A stretch of DNA of 64,000 nt, taken from Delphinapterus leucas (lineage: Eukaryota; Chordata; Mammalia; Artiodactyla; Monodontidae). The position numbers were made by a program, and so were the translations under genes. The notes beneath the pieces were generated by a model. The model ran no database searches, was not told the origin of the DNA, and worked only from the letters and a program-made list of their open reading frames with translations. The stretch is from contig NW_022098001.1 in the NCBI RefSeq assembly GCF_002288925.2, positions 9,590,094 through 9,654,093 on the forward strand, written 5' to 3'. Positions 48,485 to 61,185 of this stretch are shown piece by piece. The first letter of the stretch is position 1, and every line of letters begins with the position of its first letter.

Positions 48485-50621
48485 TCTTTGCTAATGATTA
48501 GTTTAGGGGTGAACATGGAGCTCTGTTTTGGTGAATAATAGAAAAAGGGAAGACTGCTAAAAGGCTCTGGGAAAGATTTTACTCTTTGATAATAAGGGAG
48601 ACAATTTGAGAAGGGAAAACCCTCGTTTTTTTTTCTGCCATGGAAGATGTTAGGAGAGGATATAACTTTTGTAGCCATCTTGAGGACAGGAAGGCAAATT
48701 CAAGAGGACAGCAGAGAAGCAGATACAGTACTGAGTTGCTTAATTAACCAACATCCGAGTCTCCCTTCTTCCTTTTTGTTATGTGAGATAATAAACATAA
48801 AATAGGAACAATAATAGTATCTGCCTCCTTAGCTTGCTACGAAGATTAAAAACCCTATTTTGTAACTTCAAGCGGAAAGCATCCTAATTGATAAATTTTC
48901 CTATGTCATTAGGAGTACTTTGCAACTATCATTTTAAACAAAACTATTATTCACACACAAAAAATGTGAGCAACTATGAACTATTATTTACCCCAAGCAA
49001 ATCTGCTAGATTGACAGACCAAAAATTAAAGTTATTGTTGTTTCAACTTGCATTATTCGAATAGTGAGGTTTAGCATTTTCTTAAACATTTATTTTCCAA
49101 CTATCTACTCCTCTGAATTTTCTTTAGAAGGAACACATCTATAAAAACCAAGCTATGCTTAACTGTTACATTTCCCCTAGATACTCTGGACATTATAATC
49201 TCTTAAAACAATATTTTCAAAATAACAAACATGGAAGTCCACTGAAATATGAACACAAGATTTTCTCTAGCATATGTAGACTAGACACTCATGATAAGCC
49301 TTATGACGCCATAGCATTGCCCAACTTTGAATAAACAATAGAAAACTCTGAGGCAGTATTTAACTCTGTTCTTATTCCGATGTGTCCAGGCCTGGCAATG
49401 TGTGCTCAGTGCTCTTGTTTCAGAACCTTTGGGCCCCACGAGATTTAGGAGAGGATTTGGCTGTCTCTCACAGAAACCACAGAATCTCTGCAACCATCTG
49501 GGACTCACTTTGTTTAAAGACAAAGATCCTCTTGGTGGGTTTTTATAGTTTCATTTTGAACCAAAAAGCCTGTTAAATAGGCTTTCAAATTTGATAAAAA
49601 GAAAACCCTTAAAAGTGGCCAGGGAGGGAAGGCTACTTAGATGAAGGAAAATCCAAAATGGCTGCTCCTTGGCGTGGGGCTCTTCATGGCTGCCCCCTCG
49701 CAGGGTTCAGTGAAAGCCATGCCTGCTTTTCTTCAAAGTGGCAACACTTACAATGCCGTTATTTTGAAAATTATGGTTAGAATTTCAAGATTAATTTATC
49801 AGTTGAAGACAGCTACTTAATTTTTTTTAATGTAGGGTTTCTCTTTAATACACATTTCCAGGTTTCACACTAATTCCCCTCTTTCCCCAAAGCCACAAAG
49901 ATGTGTATTGAAGATTTCCACATATGATTTTACTTAGCAGGTTTCAGAACTCTTATTAGATCAGTGCCAAGAAGAATAGCGATATTAAAGAATAACTCCA
50001 GAGCACCAGATGCACTGGAAAATGATATCTTAACCATGATTAAAAGTGTATGTATAAAGATACAAATATATATACATACATTCATATGTACATTTAGGTT
50101 TTTAGAGTGGTAAAGCTTTCCTCAATGAAGGGATGGAAAACACGGAAGCAAATACATGTGCATGAGTAGTGGTATAATGTACAAAGTCCCTGAGAAATTT
50201 TATGTGTGGTCAATTTTCACTGAATTGGGGAAATGAGAGGGGTGCAGGAAAGGCAGGGTACAAGGTAACCAAACGTCACTGTTCAAGCAAGCTTTAGCCA
50301 ATTCTCCATTGTCCCGTGGTGTATTAATGCAGTTAAGGTATATCAGAGAGCTACACACACTCTCCTCCCCAAATGGGGCTTCATAATTAGGCAGCTGTGG
50401 TTTATTGCAAATTTCCAGGCCCAGGTGGGGTAGCAGGAAAGAAGCGAAGATGTGAGGGAGGCAGGAATCTACGAAGCTCTTCTGGAAGCTTGGTTCCTAT
50501 CTTCCTAACCTGGCCAACTGAGGAAATCCTGTCTGATGTACTTTAACTAGCGCTAATCTGAATGTTAGTTAGTCTACCCTGACAATAAAAAAAAATCCAA
50601 TTTAAAAAGAAATAATACATT

Positions 50622-50627
50622 TTTGCA

Positions 50628-50678
<51 letters not shown>

Positions 50679-50740
50679 AAGAGAGAGACAGACAGAGAGG
50701 GGGAAAGAGACAGAGAGGGAGGGAGAGAGGGTAAAGGCAG
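50622..50740 (+). repeat. Compound GT/GA microsatellite
   Basis: A (TG)n run is followed by about 34 bp of (GA)n and then an impure GA/GACA tract on the plus strand. It is probably length-polymorphic. Confidence 0.95.
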
Positions 50741-50921
50741 AAAAACACTGACTAGAAAGGTTTTTTACAATGTTGACACATGCAACAGTTGGTTTGAGGT
50801 TGGCATGGTGGTCTGCTGAACCTCGTATTATCTGGGTTCAGTATAACCCACTTTCCATTTGCTTCATTCTAGGTTAAACGAATTGCTGTTTCTGTGTTCT
50901 AATTTTCCCCGCTCTGCTAAG

Positions 50922-51073
50922 TTTTTTTTTTTTTAATTTTTATTCATTTATTTATTTTATTCGACAGGTCCTTATTAGTTATCTATTTTATACATATTAG
51001 TGTATACATGTCAATCCCAATCTCCCAGTTCATCCCCCCCACCTCCCACTGCTTTCCCCCCTTGGTGTCCATA
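50922..51073 (-). mobile_element. Very short, recent L1 insertion
   Basis: Only the last 150 bp of an L1 3' UTR, reverse-oriented, beginning with a T run on the plus strand. The perfect 10 bp duplication CTCTGCTAAG lies at 50912-50921 and 51074-51083, with T's following both. Little decay is visible, so it is probably fairly recent. Confidence 0.88.
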
Positions 51074-51829
51074 CTCTGCTAAGTTTTTTTAATGGCCCCA
51101 ATATAGAGCTCAATCTCATTTGACGATGACAAGAAATGCTACAACTCAAAATATAGTTATATGTGTATATACCTTCCATGATAGTGGGAATGTAAAATGG
51201 ACTTTCCTAGCTCCTGTGGGAGAAGAAGACACTTCCTCTCAAAAAGGTAAATGCAATGCAACAGCTGGTTATGCTTCCATTATTGGCTCTCCAAAGATTC
51301 CTTTCCTATTTGGCTAGATTTGACTTTTTTTTTTTAAGAGTATTTATTATAAATGAGGTAGAAGCAGAGAAAAGCGTGAGAGGCATTCCCCACGGAAAAG
51401 GATTATTAACATTTACCAGTACAAATAACATTTGGAAAAGTTCTGAAATGTGATTTGGCACCAGAAGCCTTAAAATCTGTATATTTGACATTAACAGAGA
51501 GAGTGATTAAAAGAACTACTTAACTTTCAATGTATGGAAATTTTTTTTAGTTCTGATTTGAACCCCTCATAAATATTTAAGATTTAAAAAATGCTAATGG
51601 TTTGAAAAACTCAGGAAATCAGCAGAAGTTTTAGAACAAATATATATTTAATTATTTAAAAGATTAGTGTAGCCCCAACAAGACTCTGCTAAGACAAAAC
51701 GATGAATTTTGTCTGAGGAATAAAGTACATCTTTTTAATTTGGGAATGTGCATCAAGCACCACAAACACATTCATATCCTTTGCGCAGGTAACTAAATTT
51801 TATAGCAATTTATTTTAAGGACAGACTCA

Positions 51830-52245
51830 GAAATTTGGACATATATTTATACACAAAGATATTTATTTAAGGATCTATTATAGTAACCAATTGGAAATGA
51901 ACTAAATGTCCAACAACAAGGAAGTGTCTACATGGGGTTAGATATACCATATGGTAAATCACTATGCAACCATTAAAGGGATAACTTCAGGAATTTTCAA
52001 TAACATGAGAAAATAAGCATTATATAATGTTAAGGGAAAAAAACAAGTTGAAAAACTGTAATTACAATCAGAGTTCAAGTTGGTTAAAAGGTATCTGCAT
52101 AGAAAAAAAGAGCAGAAAAAATACACCAAAGTAATAATAGAATATATTTTTTGGTTGGTAGATTTATGGGTAATTTTAGTTTTCTTCATTAGGCTTTTCT
52201 GTGTTTCCAGATATACTTTATAATAGTTAACATAAAAATAACACT
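51830..52245 (+). repeat. Old L1 3' end
   Basis: Diverged L1 3' region with AACTAAATGTCCAACAACAA and CTATGCAACCATTAAAGGGA in order. Edges approximate. Confidence 0.75.
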
Positions 52246-52249
52246 GTGA

Positions 52250-52350
52250 ACTAGTATTTCTTGGGTGCTTTCTTTTACAAAAGGGATATGAAGCATAGAA
52301 AGGTTAAGAAATGTGCCTAAGGTCATATAGGTAATAAGTACTAGGACTGA
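52250..52350 (+). repeat. MIR fragment, probable
   Basis: Short MIR-like run: GAAGCATAGAAAGGTTAAGA then CTAAGGTCATATAGGTAATA. Confidence 0.5.
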
Positions 52351-52609
52351 GAAATCTTTTCCAATCAGAAAAAAAGTAGCTAAAGTTTTGTGAGAATTTA
52401 AAAAAAAATGTGTTTTTCATGACCAACTTTTTGGGCTTATGATATACTGTTGCAATAGTATCTGCTCAGGTACATTGCATGTATCAATTTATCCCTGAAA
52501 TTTAATATCATTTCGTGAAAGTAGATAAATCTATGGCAAGAATGAGGCATTAATACAGCAACACAAAAAAGTCCAACCAGCATTACTTATGCCTGGGAAT
52601 AGTTCATTA

Positions 52610-52820
52610 TTTTAATTGTAGCTAAAATTTACTGGATTATGACAATGGGCCAGGCACTGTTGTAAGCACTGTACATAAACAAACTCATTTAATTCTCATA
52701 CTTAGTTCATGAGGGAAAGCACTATTATTACTATTCCCATTTTAGAAAAGTGATTCACAAAGGTTAGATAACTTGCTGATGATCACGCAGCTAGCCAGGT
52801 TGCCTGTGATCTTAACTACC
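52610..52820 (+). repeat. MIR SINE
   Basis: Plus-oriented: GGGCCAGGCACTGTTGTAAG, CTCATTTAATTCTCATACTT and TAACTTGCTGATGATCACGC in order. Confidence 0.85.
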
Positions 52821-52930
52821 AAGGACATTCCTTGAAAAGATTTCTCCACGGAAGGACCCTGCCTTTCCACTGACTGTTAAATGTTCTAGCAACCACATGC
52901 CAGAGACTTGAATGAATTGGGAAACTTCAG

Positions 52931-53093
52931 ACCAGAGCTGTGGTGGTCAAAGCACCCGAGAACTTGTTAGAAATACAAATTATCATGCTATACCCAAGAC
53001 CTGTTGAATCTGGAACTCTGGGGGTGGGACCCAGCAATCTGTGTTTTAAGTCCTCCAGGGGATTCTGATATATACTCAAGTTTGAAAACCACT
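52931..53093. repeat. MER5A-like hAT transposon fossil
   Basis: Contains GAACTTGTTAGAAATACAAA, GGGGGTGGGACCCAGCAATC and AGTTTGAAAACCACTA, matching the MER5 family in order. Non-autonomous and decayed. Confidence 0.8.
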
Positions 53094-53094
53094 A

Positions 53095-53420
53095 GCCTAG
53101 AGGGAAAGAAACTAAGGGGAAATATTCTACCTTCTCTCATGTTTTTGGAGGGCTGTAACATAGAGGAGAGGTAACGAGTTGTGTGCTTTTTGCATATGCC
53201 TCACAAGTTCTGAGGAATGGTAAAAACTGGCTGAATGGTGACAGATTTTGGCTCAAAATTAGGAAAGAATTTCATTAACAGCTGGAAGTAACCAACAATG
53301 GGAAGGGCTGATGTGTGAGAGAATGAGACTCTCATCGTTTGGAGTATTCAAACAGATGCTGTATGACCTTTTCTCAGGCATGCTGGTGAATGGGAAGGTA
53401 GACGAGGCATTCTTGAGAGA
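53095..53420 (+). repeat. L3/CR1 LINE 3' end
   Basis: L3-like 3' text: TTTTGGCTCAAAATTAGGAA, then GTTTGGAGTATTCAAACAGA and CAGGCATGCTGGTGAATG. Confidence 0.65.
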
Positions 53421-53599
53421 CCATGAGTGACAGAATCAGAAAACCAGTGTGTATTGGGCAGATATTTGTTGAGAGCATATCCATGTAAGAGAGCTCTAAG
53501 GGCAGATAGGAGAGACACTTCTTGTTCTTATGACTTTCCAGCTCAAAGCCCACACTAGCCACACTGGTCCCCTCATGAGTCCTTGGGTAAGACACATTT

Positions 53600-53865
53600 G
53601 TCCCATATTTGTATCTTTATTTATCCTATACTGCTGACCTGGAATGCCCTCTCTTAATCTAAATTCGACATGTTTTGTAAAGCCCAGCTCAAGTCAAATC
53701 TTCTTAGTGAAACCTCTCAATTCCTTTCACACTCAGTGTCAGTCGTACACATTCTTGGGTTTATGTAAATTTACATTTTAAGAGCAAAGATTTTGTTACA
53801 TACTTAGTGTCTTTCATTTTTCTCTGTTCTACAGGAGGCAATCAACAAATACTTGGAGGAATGGT
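53600..53865 (+). repeat. L2 3' fragment, probable
   Basis: L2-like 3' text: CCCAGCTCAAGTCAAATCTT, TAGTGAAACCTCTCAATTCC, ending AATCAACAAATACTTGGAGG. Confidence 0.55.
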
Positions 53866-54990
53866 CAGTTGACTGGGAAGGCTCTCCCATGCTTCTTGTC
53901 TGAGACTAGCGGTTTCTTTTCACTTCTGCTGCCCACAATAATGAGAACATGAAGTCCAGCTCCCTGATTAGGTGCAGGCCAAGAATGTATATGGTATAGG
54001 TCCTACTGTTCACCTCACCAGTTGCTTCCTGCCTGCCCCCGGCATACAGCAATGGAGTAGCCCCAGGTGCTCAATATGGAAAGCTCCCTTTTTGCTTTTC
54101 TAGGGACTGAGTGCTGTCTCTATCACGTCTTCAGTTCACATAAGCTCTGGATAGACTGTTACAATCCAGATGCAGATGTATATGTTAAAACTCTTATGAC
54201 AAATCCAGTTATTATGTGTGCAGTGAAGCCAGTTTTCAGATTTTAATACTTCCTTTTTTTCTTTCTACTCTTGTCATATGCTCCATGCTTGAAAAACATC
54301 TTTTAAAAACCACATTTTCACATCTTAAGAACACAAAAAAGTGTCAGATACTTTTTTTCCCCCTTTGCAGTCTTAGAACTTCAAAAACAGCCAAAAGGAA
54401 GTTTTATAAAATATATAAAAATATGTGCTGAGAGCTGAAGTTTTATATGCCAAGAGTTAGACTGCAGTGAATTTTTACTGCAGTTAATATTAACTCCTAG
54501 GAAAAGAAAGCTTGCTGGAGACCCACCAGGCCCACTCTGTCATGGGAAAGAATCACAAGACTTTCGCACAGGTTATTCTTACATGTATGAGAGTCAACTC
54601 CTGGTTATCCACTGTTGGATTATCCAGAGTCCCCACCATCCCTGACTTCTTTTCCTTCTCAGTAAAGATGCTTTGGCCATTTCACAGCTCATTAGCACCT
54701 CCACCAGAAGGTAGGTGGTGACAGGGAGAAGAGGTGAAATGAAAATCAGTAGTTTACTGCTTGTTAGCAGCTCTTGTAAAAGACATGGGACAAGGGGTAT
54801 GAAGCCATCATCATCCTCAGGAACATCAGAAAGAACTTATTAAGTGCTCGTGTGCATGGTAGGAGTAGGCATAGCTGGGCATGGCAGTGTGATTTTTTTT
54901 AATTGATATTTTCATTTCTTTAAGTTTCCCTTCCATTAATTACATCAAATGATTAAGAGTTGTCTGGGCCATGAACACAAAGAAACTTAC

Positions 54991-55146
54991 CTGTTTTTGT
55001 ACTCCACTGAGTTGCTGAACCTTGATGATCAGTGAAGCAGTTCGACCCTTGTACTGAATAGTTCTAATAAAAGTCCCAGCATGGTCCACACTGAAGGGCT
55101 CTGACCAACGCCAATTGCCCCAGCCTTCAATACAGATGTGTAACAG
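54991..55146 (-). CDS. VPS13B: VPS13B exon B (156 bp, 52 codons)
   Basis: Encodes w20-71, starting LLHICIEGWGNWRWSEPFSV and ending in SGVQKQ. The Trp-rich start followed by short beta-strand-like stretches is typical of the VAB (SHR-binding) part of VPS13 proteins. The acceptor has a good pyrimidine tract (tctccccag) and the donor is CAG|gtaagt. It starts and ends in phase 0, so skipping would keep the frame but remove 52 residues. Confidence 0.95.
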
Positions 55147-56388
55147 CTGGGGAGAAAAACAACACTCGTCATAATGCCAAAAGTGCCAACAAAAACTAGC
55201 CCTAAAATGAAAGTCTCATTGCTGGAAAACCTTCCTATCTGTAATATTTAGCATCTGTTTTCTTTCTAACCTGCATTATTCATCCACTTCCAGCTTATTC
55301 AACCAGGCTAAGAATAGCAAATATGCCACATAGAGTCAATGTGGTTTTCCAGATCACATTTTAAACCTTCTTAAAAATAACTGTCCTATCAAATGGTAAA
55401 AGGCCTGTTGAACATTTGAGGAAAGACCATTTCATTCATCTGGAGGACAAGAAGGCTGAAATGTGAGATCAAAGAATCGTGGTCTTGGCTGATAGTTTAT
55501 TCCTTCTTCTGGCTAGACAGTAATTAAAGCTAAATTTGGTTTGTAGCATTATTTTTGACCCTAAATTGCCATTCCTTAGTTTTTCTTTTGATTAAGAACA
55601 AAACAGAAATTTGAAGATGCAGTTCATTTAATACAGTCTACTTATGAGATCACATATATCAAATTAGAAATACCTTTAACATTTTGAATGTGTGAGAAGA
55701 TGTCTCTGTTCTACTTTTTCTAGCATGTATTTATTGTTAACTTTTACCAGTTGAGTCTCCTGATCCACATTCATATTTATTAATGCAGTATTGCCACTTT
55801 TGGTAATATTTAGATTTCTTTCATGGTCATCAAATATTTTCTATTTCTACTCCTACCCACTAACTGCAATTAAGCATTCCAAACTTAATTCCACTAACTG
55901 AACAAGTATTCTAAAACAACAATAATGCCTGCTTCTTTAGGATACATATTTAAATGAAAACAAACAATGTTCTATATGATTACTAAGTATAAGGAAATAA
56001 AACTGACATTTTAGGAAAAAGATTTAGATATACAAACTTAACATTTTCCTTCATATAATATATAATTTTTTAAAAGAGCTAACCAAAGGCTAATCATTTT
56101 CCAAATTAACAGAATGAATAAAACTTTGAAAATATTATGTAAGAGCTATCATAATAGGCTCTTAAAATAAATACATTAAGGACTTACATGGGAATTGCCA
56201 TAACAATAGAAGTTTTTTGATGGAAACATTATTTTTTAGTTTTAGCTTTGGGAGGAACCCTTATAAAGTGCTTTAATTTGAAAATTTCCCAGGGTCACTG
56301 GTCATCACAATGTGATTTTTTTGGTGGAAAACTGAGAGGGTTTTTTTGTTTTTAAATATCTTAAAATATTAAAAAAACTCTATCTCAC
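55147..56388 (-). other. VPS13B: VPS13B intron between exons A and B
   Basis: About 1.2 kb of AT-rich intron. No repeat family or exon recognised. Confidence 0.85.
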
Positions 56389-56446
56389 CTCCCTGCTTTT
56401 AATATGGCCCCACTCCAGTTCGTCCTCCATAACATCGCCAGTGATC
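56389..56446 (-). CDS. VPS13B: VPS13B exon A (58 bp)
   Basis: The first exon seen in transcription order, and a very short one. It enters with one leftover base of a split codon and encodes w1-19, ITGDVMEDELEWGHIKSRE. The acceptor is a tttcacag type and the donor is GAG|gtgaga. The frame continues directly into exon B. It probably lies just before or at the start of the VAB region. Being so short it is easily missed by gene finders; frame and peptide fit make it convincing. Confidence 0.88.
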
Positions 56447-58941
56447 CTGTGAAATCAAAAGGCTACCACTCAGATGACTTCTAAAAAAGAAGTCTAACAG
56501 CTAAAAAAGGAAAAAAAAAATTCCTGGACAGCAAATAAAATACCTTTAGGGAAAATGTGATTTTATATACATTCTTCAACATAAAAGTACCAGAGTATCT
56601 TTGATGTTTAAATATTAGTTACAGAAAAAAACAAAAGAAAAACAATAGTGGTGTTTGGAACCATTTCAGTTTTTTGTAGCAGCAACTGGGAATAAAGCTC
56701 AGGGTACACACAAAACTAAAAGAAACAAAGAAAGTTGTTTTCTTTGGAGAGACTAGTAGCTGGAAATGACAAAAAAATAATGAGGTAAGGTACTTAAGGT
56801 CAAGCTCAGCTGTATTTTTCTTGAAAATTCCACAGCCTCTAAAGAAAGTTTTAATGTACACAATGTAATTTTAATTGAGGAGTGTTCACATTTGCATCTG
56901 AGCTCAGTTTTAGGTAGCTCACTCTGTGTACACAGCTTTTAATGACTGAATGTCACCAAGGAGTATGCTGGCAGGTTTTGCTTCGCAGCTATTTGTTCTC
57001 AAAATGTTGGCACATATATTTTCTTTGAATTATGAAAATTCAGATACATTTGGAATTAGTTCACACAGAAAAGTTAAGTGGGAGAAAAACATGACGTTTC
57101 TCCCCACACGCATGACCAACAGAATATTTGTAATGTTTGGCTTACAGTTAAAAAGCATCTAAATATCATTGGCAATTATATATATATAGTTTAATAAGAA
57201 AGGAATGACATTCCTTGGAGAGAAAATCTACAAATAGGAATTCAGGAGGCCTAGTGGTACTTCAGTCCTCCTTCCCATGGTGTAAGTGATTTGGGCACTA
57301 GACAGGGGTGCTCAGATATGCCTGGACATCAAGTGAGGGTGGGAAGTTCTGTTCCTGTTGGACCAACCTGCTCTATTTCACTGCTATGGGTACTGAAAAG
57401 TCTCCATTTAATAAAAAATACTCATATACCTGTTTTTATTTCTATACTGAAGAAACTATAAAATCAGGCATAAAAATGTGAAATTTGTGTTAGATTGCCT
57501 AATCCTAATGAGACTTCTTTCTATTATTCATCCAATACAGTTTTATTATTCAGATACTATAAGGAAGGCAATATGCTAAGAACTATAGAGGAAATAAAGA
57601 GAAGAGCTTTGGTCTTTGTCCCACAAGGAGCTTAAGATTTTACAGGGAAAATAAGGCATGCATAACTAATCAACAAGAGGCATTATGAGAGAAGTCTAGA
57701 GAAGAGAGGGCTTGTTTAGGCTGCTGTGACTGGGAGAGCTTCCTGAAGCATTTGGGTCTCAGAGTTTGGGTAGGATTTCAACTAGTAAGGATGACAGTCA
57801 TTTCTGGGCCAAGGGGACAATCTGAGAGGTGAAGCCAGAAGGTTTGCTTGGGGCAAAGTTAATAGTCTCAACTGGTTGGAGAAAAGGGAACATGTAAAGA
57901 AGAGTTAGGGATAAGGTCAGATAAGTAGATCTAGATTGTGGCCAACACTGATGATTTACTAAGCTAAGGAATTTGTGCTTTATTCAGGCATTAGCGTTCT
58001 GTATAGATGAGCAATGTGTTGAAAGGATGGTGAGAGCAGAGTGTGGAGGTCAGGACAACTGCAACAGAATGAGAAACAGGAGCAAGGAAGCAATGGGCTT
58101 AGCAAAATATTACTATCCATTCTGCCCGGAGTCCAAGATATCTTTAATATTCTCTTATCAATTTGGAAATTTTCTTTCCCCTTTTTTCTATTAAGTTTCC
58201 CTTACGGACTCACTTCCTTCACCACCTTTTCCATTCAGGCTTTTCACTCTCTGTGGCCTACTTAGCTAGTGTCTAATATTTTCCATTGTGGGGGAAAAAC
58301 AAAGTCAAATACGAACCACTCTTGTTTGAACTTCTCAATGGGAACTGAAACTAAGTATAAGGCAGGTTGTACAGTAGCCACACTCAATGGAAGGTCTCAA
58401 GGGGCTACATTAATTTTTTTCTAGCAGACCCTCCCACTCCAGGGCTGCATTGGCAGCAAGATTAAATTCCACTGAAGACCTCAAATGGGAGCATAGAACT
58501 TTCCACTCATTTTTTTGAATAAAAAATAAAACTTAAACTGAATTACTGATCAGGGGCTTGGGGATCAGCTCTCAGGACCACCCACAGGTACATCCAAGGG
58601 AGAATTCCTGAATCGACAGATTACAGAGGAAAGAAAAACAAGATGAAATCTAGGATAATAGGGTACACCAAGGAAGAGAAACAGAGAGGGGATGGTTAAG
58701 AAAAATTTTCAAATTGTATCTTAAATATAAATGAAGGTACTAGATACTTTTCTGTGAACTTTACTTCACTATTTATTTTAAAATTGTTATCAAGATGATT
58801 TCTACTTAATCAGAAATTGAAAGTTTGTCTTCAGAGTCACTTGTATATTTTTTGCATTTTACAGTAACTTACTGTACAGTAGTAATATGTAATGTTCTAA
58901 AAAGAAACTGAAAATTACATAACTTCAAAATATTTCTCCAG

Positions 58942-59216
58942 GGACTTCCCTGGTGGTGCAGTGGTTAAGACTCCATGCTCCCAAGGCAGGGGACCTGGGT
59001 TCAATCCCTGGTCAGGGAAGTAGATCCCATATGCATGCCACAACTAAGAGTTCACATGCCACAACTAAGGAGCCCGCATGTCACACTAAGGAGCCCGCCT
59101 GCTGCAACTAAGGAGCCCGCCTGCCGCAACTAAGGAGTCAGTGAGCTGCAACTAAGAAGCCCACCTGCTGCAACTAAGACCCGGTGCAACCAAATAAGTA
59201 AATAAATAAATATTAA
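58942..59216 (+). repeat. CHR-type SINE with tandem inner units
   Basis: Starts GACTTCCCTGGTGGTGCAGT and ends in (AAAT)n plus an A run. The body carries about six diverged CAACTAAGGAGCCCGCCTGC units. No clear target duplication found. Confidence 0.85.
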
Positions 59217-59404
59217 AAAAAAATTTCCCTAATCCATTGTATTCTCTGTAGAAATTTTAGGACTTCTAAAAAATTAATGTGAAATGCAAGTGAAATAAGC
59301 TACTGAATACATATATATATATATATATAAAATAAACATATAGTATATAATGTATATTTATATATATATTAAAGCTTAAGCATCATATTTGTTTTTTAAA
59401 CTTC

Positions 59405-59475
59405 TAAACTCATATCTATATCCCAAGAGCTTAGTGCATTGTAGGCATTCAATAAAATATTTGTTGAATAAGTGA
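59405..59475 (+). repeat. L2 3' end
   Basis: Short L2 terminus: AGCTTAGTGCATTG-like text of the type TAGTGCATTGTAGGCATTCA then ATATTTGTTGAATAAGTGA. Confidence 0.65.
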
Positions 59476-60519
59476 CTCAGGATTATTGAAAAATAACCCA
59501 AAGTAGATATTCAAAACTTTTAGTGGCAATATTTGTGCATAAAATAATATCATAAAATGAGAATCAAATCAAAATATTCAGAAAGTTCCTCTTTTGAATG
59601 ACCTTTCAATACGGGAGATTTGCTTTATGTGGATAACAATAGTAGATTAAAATATAAATCAATGCAATCCCTCAGATCTATAATTCAGACATTGCAATAT
59701 TGATATTAAAGCATAAAGTAGAGCCCAAATGATACACTAGATGAGCATCACGGGGGAAAATTAAGTTAAAATATTAAAACATTCTTGTCTATCTAAAATA
59801 ATATCTGAAAAGCTATACAGATCAAATTAAACAGATCAGTGTTAAACTGCTTGTTTGGAATGCATAAGTCGAACTGATAGTACATTTCACACCAATAAAC
59901 TAACACGAAAGCAAAATAAAATATGTTGCTCATTATTCCTTTTTTTAAGGCAGTTGAATTTCAGGATGTTCAGAGTATCTGAAATAATGCTGAAAGCCAG
60001 GTAGAAAAATGTCTAGATAATTGCTAATGCTTGGTGTCACTCTGATTCAATATTGGAACTCTTAGGACCCTATATATCCTTTTACTTTTATAGAGCACAA
60101 CCTAAAAGAATGATAAAGTAGAAATAAGTCAAATTGAATTATTTTCTAGTGGATAGCTTGGACTCTTTGATGCAGTGTATTTTGGAGGAAAGAGGAGAAA
60201 GAAAAAGGAAGCTTTCTAAATCAACCTTTCAGGAGGTGATATAAGTCACTGTTATCCCACAAGTATCATGACACAAAATATGAGGGCTTGTAGGTTTTCT
60301 CTCAAGATTGTTTGAATTAAATGAAGGCTACAGATCAGCATAAAACAACCTCTTACAAAAGAAGGGAAACCTGGCACACTCACAAAATGTTGGTTAGAAT
60401 GAAAATTGTACCTGGAGGGTAATCCTTGTATCAAAAATCTAAGTTTCAGATACTCACTGGGCTCATCAATTCTAAACAGGAATTTATCCTGATATAATAA
60501 TTATACATATGTGCAAAGA

Positions 60520-61185
60520 TTTACCTAGATGTAGGTTTATTCCAGAATTGTTTTAATAATGAAAATTTGGCATTACTAGGAAATTAGTCAAATGAAATAT
60601 AGTAAAAACAATAATAGCTATCAGTTGTTAGACACACACTACGTGTCAAGCAGTGGGCTGCTTTTTATATATTTTCTTATTAATTCCTTAAAACAATCTT
60701 ATGTGGCAGTTGATTTTGTTTTATTTTATGGATGAAAAAGCAAGCTGAGTTACAGAGAGGCTGTGTGACCTCCCCAGGGCCACAGTGCTGAAGAGGGCCA
60801 GGTATAAGATTTGAACTGAGGTGTGCTTACTCAGAACCTCTCTTATACTTAGGATCCTCTCAAGCCATTGAGAAAAACTCACAGAATGAAAAAACGTGAA
60901 CAATATTACTTAGCCAAAGATTAACCAGAAAAGGAGCACATTACAAAAAGATAGGTGCAGTATACATCCCATTTTTGTAAAACGAACAAAAAGTATATAT
61001 TCCTATTCCTAAGGGAGAAAATGGCTAGAAATATACCAGAATGCTAATAGTGGTTATCCTGGGGTTGTGGGGTTATGGGTTTTAAGTTTCCTTTTTGTGT
61101 GTGTTTTTGTGTGCTTTTACATAATTTCCACATTTCATACTATAAATATGTATTACTTTGCAATCAGATAAAAATTAATGTTATT
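60520..61185 (+). repeat. Old L1 3' end, interrupted by a MIR
   Basis: L1 text occurs on both sides (about 60520-60605 and 60895-61185, the latter with CTAATAGTGGTTATCCTGGG). The middle is occupied by a MIR. Confidence 0.65.
60608..60845 (+). repeat. MIR SINE
   Basis: Plus-oriented MIR: GCTATCAGTTGTTAGACACA, CAAGCTGAGTTACAGAGAGG, GATTTGAACTGAGGTGTGCT in order. Confidence 0.8.

Larger units (their letters stand above)
45647..54990 (-). other. VPS13B: VPS13B 9.3 kb intron between exons B and C
   Basis: Contains the Tigger fossil, a 0.5 kb dispersed repeat, an LTR-like stretch, a short tandem-palindrome unit, a GT/GA microsatellite, a short recent L1 tail, an old L1 tail, MIRs, a MER5A-like element, an L3 tail and an L2 fragment. 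About 46220-47180 and 48490-50610 show nothing I can name. Confidence 0.85.
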
